Assembly (NCBI RefSeq): GCF_900659635.1 | Contig: NZ_CAACVB010000057.1 | Coordinates: 1 to 36,453, forward strand | DNA from: Actinomadura roseirufa | GTDB taxonomy: Bacteria > Actinomycetota > Actinomycetes > Streptosporangiales > Streptosporangiaceae | Reading direction: 5' to 3' | DNA: 36,453 bases | In this document: one piece after another, positions 15,608 through 22,852 of the stretch | Numbering within the stretch: the stretch's first letter is position 1 | How the letters are laid out: each line of letters opens with the position of its first letter | Made by a program: the position numbers and the translations under genes | The notes under the pieces: model-generated | What the model saw: the letters and a program-made list of their open reading frames with translations, nothing else | The model's database searches: none | What the model was told of the DNA's origin: nothing

Positions 15608-16453
15608 TCAGCCGGCGAACGCGTCCCTGTTCCGCGCCAGCCACGTCTCGAACGGCGCGGGCGGGCGGCCGAGGATCCGCTCCACGTCCGGGGTCGGGAC
15701 GCCGCCGCGCAGCGGACCCGGCTCGGCCATCGAGGCGAGCAGCCCGTCCACCAGGTCGGCGGGCATCCCCGCCTGGGTCATGCCCTTGCGCGCCTGCTCC
15801 GGGTCCACCGGGACGAACTCCAGCGGGCGGCCGAGCGCCGCGGCGAGCCGCGCGGTCAGCTGCGGCGCCGTCAGCGCCTCCGGCCCGGTGAGCTGGTGGG
15901 CGCGCCCGCCGTGCGCGCCGTCGAGCAGGCACGCCACCGCGCACGCCGCGACGTCCGCCGGGTCGATCACGGCGCGGGCGACGTCGCCGTAGGGCTGGAA
16001 GACCTTGCCCTGACCGGCGATGGAGCGCCGCCACTGCAGCACGTTCGCGGCGAACCCCGCCGGGCGCAGCGCGGTCAGCTCGGCGCCCGACTTCGCGAAC
16101 GCCTCCTCGGCGGCGGCGTGCGCGCGCCCGTAGGAGTCGGTGACCGGCGCGTTCGCCGCGACCGACGACAGCTTCACCACCCGGCCGACGCCGCGCTCGC
16201 GCACCGCCTCGGCGACGACGGCCTCGTGCTCCAGCGCGTCCGCGCTCGTGGCCATGAAGACGGCGGTGACGCCGTCGAGCGCGGCCGACACCGCGGCGGG
16301 GTCCTTCAGGTCCCCGGCGGCGGTCTCGACGGGCGCGGCGAAACCGGCGCGGGCGGGGTCGCGGGTGAACGCGCGGACCCGCGCGCCGGCGGCGGTGAGC
16401 CCGGACACGACGTGCCGTCCCACGTTGCCCGTCGATCCGAATACCAGATACAT
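15608..16453 (-). CDS. NmrA-family NAD(P)-binding protein (atypical SDR)
   Basis: A 281-aa atypical SDR. GSTGNVG at 6-12 is the NAD(P) motif, and the rest (GDLKDPAAVSAALDGVTAVF, VVKLSSVAAN, PAGFAANVLQW) follows the NmrA/azoreductase-like family seen widely in actinomycetes. Members are redox-sensing or quinone/NAD(P)H oxidoreductases. The ATG at 16453 has GGGAGG six bases upstream; the longer open frame upstream is low-complexity and unlikely. It has its own leader with four TCCGCAC repeats and lacks a SARP-type pair. It may be a pathway reductase or a stress gene caught in the cluster. Confidence 0.87.
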   Translation of the reverse strand: MYLVFGSTGNVGRHVVSGLTAAGARVRAFTRDPARAGFAAPVETAAGDLKDPAAVSAALDGVTAVFMATSADALEHEAVVAEAVRERGVGRVVKLSSVAANAPVTDSYGRAHAAAEEAFAKSGAELTALRPAGFAANVLQWRRSIAGQGKVFQPYGDVARAVIDPADVAACAVACLLDGAHGGRAHQLTGPEALTAPQLTARLAAALGRPLEFVPVDPEQARKGMTQAGMPADLVDGLLASMAEPGPLRGGVPTPDVERILGRPPAPFETWLARNRDAFAG

Positions 16454-16473
16454 CGTTCGCCTCCCTGGCGGAT

Positions 16474-16532
16474 GTGCGGAATGAGCCCCGTGCGGAGAAA
16501 CGTGCGGATGAACGCGGGGAGGAACGTGCGGA
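16474..16532 (-). promoter_or_regulatory. Four-copy TCCGCAC repeat upstream of the NmrA gene
   Basis: GTGCGGA (TCCGCAC on the coding strand) occurs at 16474, 16490, 16502 and 16526, all within 80 bases upstream of the NmrA start, with spacings of 16, 12 and 24. Three copies continue into a similar A-rich flank. It is a candidate binding array for an unknown regulator. Confidence 0.35.
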
Positions 16533-16554
16533 GCGGGCCGTGCCCGACGCACAA

Positions 16555-16588
16555 GGCGGCCGTGCCCGCCGGCACGGGCACGGCCGCC
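16555..16588 (-). terminator. Terminator of the LLM / FAD monooxygenase / methyltransferase operon
   Basis: A perfect 14-bp stem: GGCGGCCGTGCCCG (16555-16568) pairs with 16575-16588 across a 6-base loop, 34 bases past the methyltransferase stop. Confidence 0.75.
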
Positions 16589-16622
16589 CGGGACGCGTGT
16601 GCGACGTCCCGCGGACCCGGGA

Positions 16623-17636
16623 TCAGCGCGCCTTGCGGGCGATCACCAGGGTGTCGTCCTCACCGAGCTCCTGGTCGGCGACCGAGGCGAACCCGGCCCC
16701 CGTCATGTGCTCGCGCATCTCGTCCAGCCAGTACTCCGAGCCGCCGTCGGTGACCAGCAGCATGTCGAGGCTGACGACCAGGTTCGCGGGACGGCTGGAC
16801 GCCCGGTCGAGGAGCCGGTCGTAGACCAGCAGGACGCCGCCGGGGCTCACCGACTCGTACGCCTTGCGCACCAGGTACCCGCGCTGCTCCCGGTCCCAGT
16901 CGTGCAGCACGTGCCCGATCACGACGATGTCCGCGGACGGGAGCGGGTCGGTGAAGAAGCTGCCGCCGTGGAAGCTCATCCGGCCGTCCAGGCTCTGCTC
17001 GGCCACGAGCTCGCCGAAGAAGGGCTCCATCTGCGGCAGGTCGAACACCTTGCCCTGAAGGTGCGGGTGCGCCTTGACGATCTGGGCGGTGAGCGCGCCG
17101 CGGCAGCCGCCGACGTCCAGCACGGACGCGTAGTCCGCCCAGCCGTCGTAGGCCTGGATCAGCTGCGGGCCGAGGACCCGGGTGAAGGCGTCCATCGAGT
17201 TGATGAACTGGGCGAGGATCTTCGGGTTCTCCACCACCACGTCGAAGTGGCTGCCCGACTGGGACTCGCCCGTGCGCAGCGCCTCCGACAGCCGGCCCCA
17301 CGCCGGGTACAGGTTGCGGTTGGACCGCTCGATGAACCCGCCGATGTAGGACTCCTGGCCGCGCACGAGGTACCGGTCGGCGCCCGTGCTGTTGTGGTAA
17401 CGGCCGTCCTTGTGCTCCAGGAGGGTCAGCTCGACCAGCAGGTCGAGCCAGTCGGCGAGCCCGCGGCCGTGCAGCTGGAGGTCCTGCCGGATCTTCTCCA
17501 CGTCGGCGGGCGCGTTGTGCAGGGTGGTGAACAGGCCGAGTTCGACGGCGGTCAGGACCGCTTTGGCGTCGCAGAAACCGTTGGCCAGCTTCAGGATTCC
17601 CGAGGGGAGGCTGGTGTCCGGGACGGTGCTCGTCAC
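16623..17636 (-). CDS. SAM-dependent O-methyltransferase (second paralogue)
   Basis: A 337-aa O-methyltransferase closely related to the one at 3094-4110 over its whole length: shared GILKLANGFCDAKAVLTAVE-type N-terminus, LHGRGLADWLDLL and VLDVGGCRG at 172-180, and GHVLHDWD in place of GHVLHNWS. It is probably a regiospecific methyltransferase for another phenol of the same scaffold. The start is a GTG at 17636 with AGGAG upstream. It is the last gene of a three-gene minus-strand operon, 28 bp after the FAD monooxygenase. As in its paralogue, the SAM loop has GGC instead of GGG. Confidence 0.92.
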   Translation of the reverse strand: MTSTVPDTSLPSGILKLANGFCDAKAVLTAVELGLFTTLHNAPADVEKIRQDLQLHGRGLADWLDLLVELTLLEHKDGRYHNSTGADRYLVRGQESYIGGFIERSNRNLYPAWGRLSEALRTGESQSGSHFDVVVENPKILAQFINSMDAFTRVLGPQLIQAYDGWADYASVLDVGGCRGALTAQIVKAHPHLQGKVFDLPQMEPFFGELVAEQSLDGRMSFHGGSFFTDPLPSADIVVIGHVLHDWDREQRGYLVRKAYESVSPGGVLLVYDRLLDRASSRPANLVVSLDMLLVTDGGSEYWLDEMREHMTGAGFASVADQELGEDDTLVIARKAR

Positions 17637-17664
17637 TGCGTGCTCCTTGATGCGTTGTGAAGAG

Positions 17665-18921
17665 TCATTGCGTTGCGGAGAGAGTGGACTCGTTGACGTC
17701 GATCTTCTTCATGGACCACTTGGCGATCCGGAGCGACATGTCGATCGCCTCGGTGGCGTAGCGGACCATCTCGCGCTGGTAGCCGGCCACCGCCTCGGCG
17801 AACTCCCGCTCGCCCCGGTACGCGGCGGTCAGCGCGGCGCACAGCCCCGCCGCGTCGCGCAGCGCGGTGTTGGCGCCGACCCCGCCGGTCGGCGGCATCG
17901 TGTGCGCCGCGTCGCCGAGCGGGACCACGGTCCCGGTGTCCCACGCCTCCACGGGCCGGGTGGCCCGCAGGGGGAGGGGGTAGGTCTCCTCCGGCTGCGC
18001 GTGCGCGAACACCGCGCGCAGGTCCGGATGCCAGCCGGCGGTGCGTTCCAGCACCAGCGCGCACAGCTCCTCTCCGCTCATCGCGAAGAACGCGTCGTCG
18101 GTCAGCCCCAGGAAGTCCTGGTGCACGCTGAAGACCGACATGTAGTAGTCCTCGGTGGCGTCCATCTCCAGGCCGGGCCACAGCCGCGCCGCCGCCTCCC
18201 GCGGCCTCTCGCGGAACACCATCGGCATCCACGCCAGCCGCAGCCCGTCCGCGCCGGTCACGTTGACGAACTGGTCGCGCAGCACGTCCGGGATGCCCGC
18301 CGCGACGGCCGTCGCCCGCGGCGTGCGGGTGAGGATCGCCCGGACGCCGAGGTCGCTGTGCCGGTCGTCCGGCCGTACCTGCGCGCGCACCTGGGAGTTC
18401 GCGCCGTCGGCCGCGACGAGCACGTCGCCGGTGTCGCGGTGGCCGTCGGCGAAGTGCGCGGTCACCCGGTCGCCGTCCCGCTCGCAGTGGGTGAAGCGCC
18501 GGCCCCAGGACACCACGTCGTCGAGCCCGGCGAGCAGGACGCGGCGCAGCGTCACCCGGTCGACCGCGTCGATCTTGTCCGGGGCGTCGCCGCGCGGGTC
18601 GCTGAACTCCGGCGCCCACACCTGCTGGAGATGCTGGTCGTAGGCGACCAGCCCCGACTCCTCACGCCGGTTGGACGTCGCGACGAGCAGGTCCTGCGCC
18701 GCCCGGGGCAGGCACGCCCGCACGGCCTCCTCGCCCTCGGGGCTGATCCGCAGGCGGTAGCCCTGCATCCGCCCGCGCGGCGACTCGTCCCGCTCGTAGA
18801 CCACGACGTCGTCGAAGCCCGCCTGCCGCAGGCCCTGTGCCAGGGCGAGCCCGCCGATGCCGCCGCCGATGATGATCGTGCGCGGGGAGCGGCCCCCGCC
18901 GGGGCTCCGGGGCATGTCCAT
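17665..18921 (-). CDS. FAD-dependent monooxygenase (salicylate-hydroxylase-like)
   Basis: A 418-aa single-component flavin monooxygenase. GGGIGG at 19-24 is the Rossmann motif, VLVAADGANSQVR is the middle motif, and GDAAHTMPPTGGVGAN from 336 is the second FAD motif in canonical form. It has no thioredoxin-like C-terminal domain, so it is in the salicylate/kynurenine hydroxylase-sized group and not the PgaE group. AGGAGGA lies five bases before the ATG. It is the middle gene of the operon, 26 bp after the luciferase-like gene. It probably hydroxylates or oxidatively rearranges the aromatic core. Confidence 0.92.
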   Translation of the reverse strand: MDMPRSPGGGRSPRTIIIGGGIGGLALAQGLRQAGFDDVVVYERDESPRGRMQGYRLRISPEGEEAVRACLPRAAQDLLVATSNRREESGLVAYDQHLQQVWAPEFSDPRGDAPDKIDAVDRVTLRRVLLAGLDDVVSWGRRFTHCERDGDRVTAHFADGHRDTGDVLVAADGANSQVRAQVRPDDRHSDLGVRAILTRTPRATAVAAGIPDVLRDQFVNVTGADGLRLAWMPMVFRERPREAAARLWPGLEMDATEDYYMSVFSVHQDFLGLTDDAFFAMSGEELCALVLERTAGWHPDLRAVFAHAQPEETYPLPLRATRPVEAWDTGTVVPLGDAAHTMPPTGGVGANTALRDAAGLCAALTAAYRGEREFAEAVAGYQREMVRYATEAIDMSLRIAKWSMKKIDVNESTLSATQ

Positions 18922-18947
18922 GGGGTCCTCCTGTTCGGCGCGGGTGC

Positions 18948-19805
18948 TCAGCGCAGGACGACGTCGGCGATGCGGTCCAGGTGAGCGGGGTCGGCGGTCA
19001 CCGACAGCAGCAGCAGTTCGTCACAGCCGTTGGCGGCGTAGCCGTCCACGACGTCGCGCAGCATGGACTCCTCGGTGATGGCGCCCTTGGCGAGGTGCTC
19101 GGCCATCTGGCCCATGTAGGAGTAGTAGCTGAGCATGTGCTCCCTGGCGGCCTCCTTGCCGCCCGGGCCGAGCGCGACGTAGCAGTTGGCGCCCATCCGC
19201 GGCGACCCCTCGCGCTTCTCCTCGGCCCACAGCTCCTTGACCCGGTTGACCAGCTCGGGGTACTTGTGCGGCGGGCCGCCGGGGGAGATCCAGCCGATGC
19301 CGTACCGGGCGGCGCGGCGCAGCCCGGCGGGGGAGTGGCCGCCGACCCAGATCGGGATGTCGCCGTTCACCGGGCGCGGGCCGACGCCCGGCACCGGGCC
19401 CTCGCCCTTCCACACCGCGCGCAGCTCCTCGATCATCGAGTCCAGGCGGCCGCCCCGGCTCGCGTGGTCGGTGCCGGTCGCGGCGTAGTCGTCCTCGCGC
19501 ATCCCGGCGGACACGCCGACCACCAGCCGCCCGCCGGACAGCCGGTCCAGGCTCGCCAGCTGCTTGGCCAGCTCCACCGTGCTCGGCCGGGACGCGGCCA
19601 GCAGGATCGCGGTCGTGAGCTTGATCCGCTCGGTGACCGCGGCGGCCGCGGAAAGCGTCACGATGGGGTCGTAGTTGTCGTAGACGACCCGGTCGACCAC
19701 CGTCAGGCTGTGGAATCCGAGCCGGTCCGCGCGCCGCGCGAACTCGATCAGCTGGCCGCCGTCGGCACCGGGTACGGTGGTCGGCAGGCAGACTCCGATA
19801 TCCAT
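18948..19805 (-). CDS. Luciferase-like (LLM) F420/FMN-dependent oxidoreductase
   Basis: A 285-aa TIM-barrel protein of the luciferase-like monooxygenase superfamily. Landmarks are MDIGVCLPTTVPGADG, DRLSGGRLVVGVSAGM and IPIWVGGHSPAGLRRAARYG. Family members use F420 or FMN for hydride transfer or oxygenation; its short length and lack of a partner flavin reductase make an F420H2-dependent reductase plausible. AAGGGGAG precedes the ATG. It heads the minus-strand operon and is divergent from a second LLM gene, with two clusters of SARP-type repeats between them. Confidence 0.88.
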   Translation of the reverse strand: MDIGVCLPTTVPGADGGQLIEFARRADRLGFHSLTVVDRVVYDNYDPIVTLSAAAAVTERIKLTTAILLAASRPSTVELAKQLASLDRLSGGRLVVGVSAGMREDDYAATGTDHASRGGRLDSMIEELRAVWKGEGPVPGVGPRPVNGDIPIWVGGHSPAGLRRAARYGIGWISPGGPPHKYPELVNRVKELWAEEKREGSPRMGANCYVALGPGGKEAAREHMLSYYSYMGQMAEHLAKGAITEESMLRDVVDGYAANGCDELLLLSVTADPAHLDRIADVVLR

Positions 19806-19872
19806 TCAGGGCTCCCCTTGTTCCATGCACGGACTGGCACTGAAGGCATTGTCCGGAAGCCCGTTGGGGTGC

Positions 19873-19893
19873 GGGTCGAGCCGTGCTCGACCG
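19873..19893. promoter_or_regulatory. SARP-type heptamer pair near the first LLM gene
   Basis: The plus strand reads TCGAGCC (19876-19882, 7/7) and TCGACCG (19887-19893, 6/7). The minus strand reads TCGAGCA (19890-19884) and TCGACCC (19879-19873). All are spaced by 11 bp. The pair is about 70 bases upstream of the LLM start at 19805. Confidence 0.55.
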
Positions 19894-19941
19894 TCCTGGA
19901 TCGCCTTATTCACATAGCGCTGCGCGCGTCCTGGAAGGCGT

Positions 19942-19973
19942 CGGTCGAGAATGGCTCGACGCTCCCTCGAGCC
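19942..19973. promoter_or_regulatory. SARP-type triple heptamer repeat near the second LLM gene
   Basis: On the plus strand TCGAGAA (19945), TCGACGC (19956) and TCGAGCC (19967) start exactly 11 bp apart. On the minus strand the same DNA gives TCGAGGG, TCGAGCC and TCGACCG (6, 7 and 6 of 7) at the same period. TATTGT at 19975-19980 is a possible -10. This is the strongest site in the window. Confidence 0.65.
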
Positions 19974-20049
19974 CTATTGTGCGGCCCCTTCGCCCTCTCT
20001 ATCTTTAATGTGTCGGGTGCGGTGGTGTCATATCCTGGAGGGCCGATTT

Positions 20050-21060
20050 TTGAAACTCGGAACCATCATCGAATGGGCGGACGATCTCGCTGAATTCCGC
20101 GGTCTGGTGCGCCTGGCCGACGGCCTCGGATACGACGTCATCGGGGTCGGCGACACTCCGGCGCGGGCGTGGGAGATGTACGTCTCGCTCACCGTCGCGG
20201 CGCACGAGAGCAGCTCGGCGACGCTGACGCCGATGGTCACCACGCCGTTCTTCCGGCACCCCGCGGCCACCGCCACCGGCGTCTCCGCCCTGCACGAGCT
20301 GACCGGCGGCCGGATGATGCTGGCCCTCGGCAACGGCGGCAGCGTCCGGCGCGTCGTCGGGCGCTCGCCCGTCGCCACGCCGCAGGAGCTGCGCGACTAC
20401 CTGACGGCCGTGCGGACGATCATGGCGGGCGGCTCCGCGCACGTCGACGGGTACGACACCGAGGCGCTGACCCGCGTCCACCCGATGCCGATCTTCGTGG
20501 CCGCGGACTACCCGGCCAGCCTGCGACTCGGCGGCGAGCTGGCCGACGGGGTGATCACCACCGTCGGGATGTCGGTCGAGCGGGTGGCCGGGAAGGTGGC
20601 CGCGGTGCGCGAGGCCGCCGAGAAGGCCGGCCGCGACCCGGGGGCCGTCCAGGTCTGGGGCTTCAGCTTCATCTCGATCAAGGGCACCCGGGCCGAGGCG
20701 AACCGCGAGATCGGCGCCGCGCTCGCCTCCGACGTCGCGCTGCGGCTGAAGTCGCCGCACATGCGCAAGTCCGTCCCGCCGGAGCTGCTCGGCGCCGTCG
20801 AGGAGATGGAGCGCCGCTACGACGTGTGGGACCACACCGTCGGCGGCAAGAACGCGCTCCTGCTGGAGGAGCTCGGGCTCGTCGACCTGGCGCTCGGCAT
20901 GACCGGCATCACCGGCGACGTCGCCCAGGTCGCAGGGCACCTCGGCGAGCTGGAGGAGGCCGGGCTGACCGGCGTGTTCGCGGCGCTCCCGCCGCTCGCC
21001 GACCCGGCCGGCACGCTCCGCGGCCTCAGCCAGGCCAACGACCTGGCGCGCCGAAGCTGA
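20050..21060 (+). CDS. Second luciferase-like (LLM) oxidoreductase, TTG start
   Basis: A 336-aa LLM-superfamily TIM-barrel enzyme, longer than its divergent neighbour and only distantly like it. Landmarks are KLGTIIEWADDLAEF, HELTGGRMMLALGNGGSVRR and PMPIFVAADYPASLRLGGE; the last two resemble methylene-tetrahydromethanopterin-reductase-like F420 enzymes. I chose the TTG at 20050 because GGAGGG (20037-20042) lies seven bases upstream and it places the first beta strand at the N-terminus; an in-frame ATG at 20008 would add an unlikely Cys/Arg-rich leader. With its neighbour it gives the pathway two potential F420-dependent steps. Confidence 0.87.
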   Translation: MKLGTIIEWADDLAEFRGLVRLADGLGYDVIGVGDTPARAWEMYVSLTVAAHESSSATLTPMVTTPFFRHPAATATGVSALHELTGGRMMLALGNGGSVRRVVGRSPVATPQELRDYLTAVRTIMAGGSAHVDGYDTEALTRVHPMPIFVAADYPASLRLGGELADGVITTVGMSVERVAGKVAAVREAAEKAGRDPGAVQVWGFSFISIKGTRAEANREIGAALASDVALRLKSPHMRKSVPPELLGAVEEMERRYDVWDHTVGGKNALLLEELGLVDLALGMTGITGDVAQVAGHLGELEEAGLTGVFAALPPLADPAGTLRGLSQANDLARRS

Positions 21061-21069
21061 CCGCACGCC

Positions 21070-21105
21070 GAAGGGGGCGCGTCACACGCGTGACGCGCCC
21101 CCTTC
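21070..21105. terminator. Terminator after the second LLM gene
   Basis: A perfect 16-bp stem, GAAGGGGGCGCGTCAC (21070-21085) with its complement at 21090-21105 and a 4-base loop, ten bases past the stop. Confidence 0.85.
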
Positions 21106-21194
21106 ACGATGGCGGCCCACCGCGGCCGACTCGCCTCGCGAACGTCGACAGAACACCGCCCCCGCCCCCACAAGACGCGCCGGACACACGACGG

Positions 21195-21232
21195 CGCCCC
21201 GGCCGGGAGGTTGTTCGCTCCCGGCCGGGGCG
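21195..21232 (-). terminator. Terminator after the halogenase gene
   Basis: A perfect 15-bp stem, CGCCCCGGCCGGGAG (21195-21209) with its complement at 21218-21232 and an 8-base loop. It is 45 bases beyond the halogenase stop on the minus strand. Nothing else is visible in 21106-21194. Confidence 0.75.
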
Positions 21233-21277
21233 TCCGCGTTCACCGGCCCTGACGGCCGGACGTGCCGGCCCCGGGGA

Positions 21278-22684
21278 TCAGCCCGCCGCGGGGGCCTCAC
21301 CGGTCGCGAGGCCGAGCCGCGGCTCCGTCACCAGGTACAGGCCGCCGACCGCGTTCTCCGGCATGAACGGCGACGCCTTCATCTCGTGCACCCGGTTGAG
21401 GTTGTTCAGCGGGTTCGGGTCACCGCTCGTGCCGCCCTTGAGGTGCTCCTGGACGAGCCGGTAGGCGTTCTCGGCGTCGTCCATGTCCGCGATGCCGGTG
21501 ATGATCCGGTCGAACGCGTCCTGCAGGTGCAGCTGGTCGCGCTCGTCGGCGGTGAGCCGCTGGGCGTTGTAGAAGTGGTACTCCTTGCCCCGGTAGCTCT
21601 CGTAGAACACCGAGACGAGGATCAGGAGCCGCTCGTAGGAGTGCCGGTAGACGGTGTCGTAGAAACGCCACGCCTCCGCCTCGGTGACCTCGCCGCGCAG
21701 GACGCTGGACAGCGACGCCGCCGCCAGCATCGCGCTGTAGGTGGCGAGGTGGACGCCGGTGGATAGCAGCGGGTCCAGGAAGCACGCCGCGTCGCCCGAC
21801 AGCAGGTAGCCGGGGCCGGAGAAGCTCTCGGCGGTGTAGGAGTAGTCCTGCTCGGTCTTCATGCCGGTGACCTGCTCGGCGCCGTCGAGCATCTCCAGCA
21901 CGGTCGGGCACTGCGCGAGCGCCTCGTCGTAGACGGCCTGGATGTCGCCGTCCAGCCGCGCGCGGCTGTCGTTGAACAGGTCCCGGCCGGTGACGAGCCC
22001 GACGCTCAGCGTGCCGTCGTGCAGCGGAATCGCCCAGAACCAGCCGTTGGGCAGCGAGCACACGGCGATCGCGCCGTCCGGGCCCTTGCCGAGCGGCTTG
22101 GCGTTCTTCCAGTACGCCCACGTGGCGACGTTGCGGAACACGTCGTGGTAGCGGCGGTTCTTCAGGTGCCGGGTGGCCGCCACGCCGGCGCGGCCCGAGG
22201 CGTCGATCACGTGGCCGAACGCGATACGGCCGCCGACCTCGGGGTTCTTGGTCTCCTGCCACTGCGCCGCGACCGCGCGGTCACCGTCGAACTCCAGCTC
22301 GCGGACGCCCACGCCCTCGACGACCTCGACGCCGAGCTCGCGGGCGTGGTCGAGCAGGATCTGGTCGAACTCGCTGCGGATGACCTGCCAGGCGTTGACG
22401 TTGTCAGTGCCCTGGTCGGTGAAGCGGACCTCCCACTCCTCCGGGCCCCACTGGAAGAACGCTCCGCCCTTGGAGCGGAAGCCGTGGGCCTCCACCTTCG
22501 CCCAGGCCCCCGTCATCTCGAAGATCGGGCGGCAGGACGGGAGGATGGACTCGCCGATGTGGTAGCGGGGGAAGCGGTCGCGTTCGAGGAGCGTCACCTG
22601 GAAGCCCTCACGGGCGAGCAGGCTCGCCGCGGTGGCGCCCGCGGGCCCGCCGCCGATGACAAGGATCTGGGTCGATTCGCGCAT
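21278..22684 (-). CDS. Flavin-dependent halogenase
   Basis: A 468-aa FADH2-dependent halogenase. The FAD motif GGGPAG is at 11-16, and the halogenase-specific WxWxIP motif is intact as W215-F-W-A-I-P220 (it blocks monooxygenation). RFPRYHIGESILPS and FLDPLLSTGV are also typical of the family. Length and sequence style fit halogenases acting on phenolic polyketides or carrier-bound phenols (CmlS/ChlA-like variants) better than the ~530-aa tryptophan halogenases. It should chlorinate an electron-rich aromatic carbon of the product. FADH2 must come from a flavin reductase that is not in the window. GGAGG precedes the ATG. It is divergent from a LOG-family gene, with perfect SARP-type repeats between. 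Confidence 0.93.
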   Translation of the reverse strand: MRESTQILVIGGGPAGATAASLLAREGFQVTLLERDRFPRYHIGESILPSCRPIFEMTGAWAKVEAHGFRSKGGAFFQWGPEEWEVRFTDQGTDNVNAWQVIRSEFDQILLDHARELGVEVVEGVGVRELEFDGDRAVAAQWQETKNPEVGGRIAFGHVIDASGRAGVAATRHLKNRRYHDVFRNVATWAYWKNAKPLGKGPDGAIAVCSLPNGWFWAIPLHDGTLSVGLVTGRDLFNDSRARLDGDIQAVYDEALAQCPTVLEMLDGAEQVTGMKTEQDYSYTAESFSGPGYLLSGDAACFLDPLLSTGVHLATYSAMLAAASLSSVLRGEVTEAEAWRFYDTVYRHSYERLLILVSVFYESYRGKEYHFYNAQRLTADERDQLHLQDAFDRIITGIADMDDAENAYRLVQEHLKGGTSGDPNPLNNLNRVHEMKASPFMPENAVGGLYLVTEPRLGLATGEAPAAG

Positions 22685-22783
22685 GGCCGCAGCCTCCGCG
22701 ATCGCGGTGGAAGACCGCTCGCGGGCCGAGCGACCGCCCTGCTGCTAGATTGATCGGCTGCCCGGAGGTCGAGCTCACGGCCC

Positions 22784-22804
22784 GCGTCGAGCGTTCCTCG
22801 AGCG
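22784..22804. promoter_or_regulatory. SARP-type heptamer pair between halogenase and LOG gene
   Basis: The plus strand has TCGAGCG at 22787-22793 and again at 22798-22804, both perfect matches, with an 11-bp period. The minus strand gives TCGAGGA and TCGACGC at the same period. A further single TCGAGCT is at 22769. The site is 49 bases upstream of the LOG start and about 100 upstream of the halogenase start. Confidence 0.6.
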
Positions 22805-22852
22805 TCCTGCGGGCCGTCCCCAGTCCAGCGAGACCGAGGTGGAAACCGCGCG

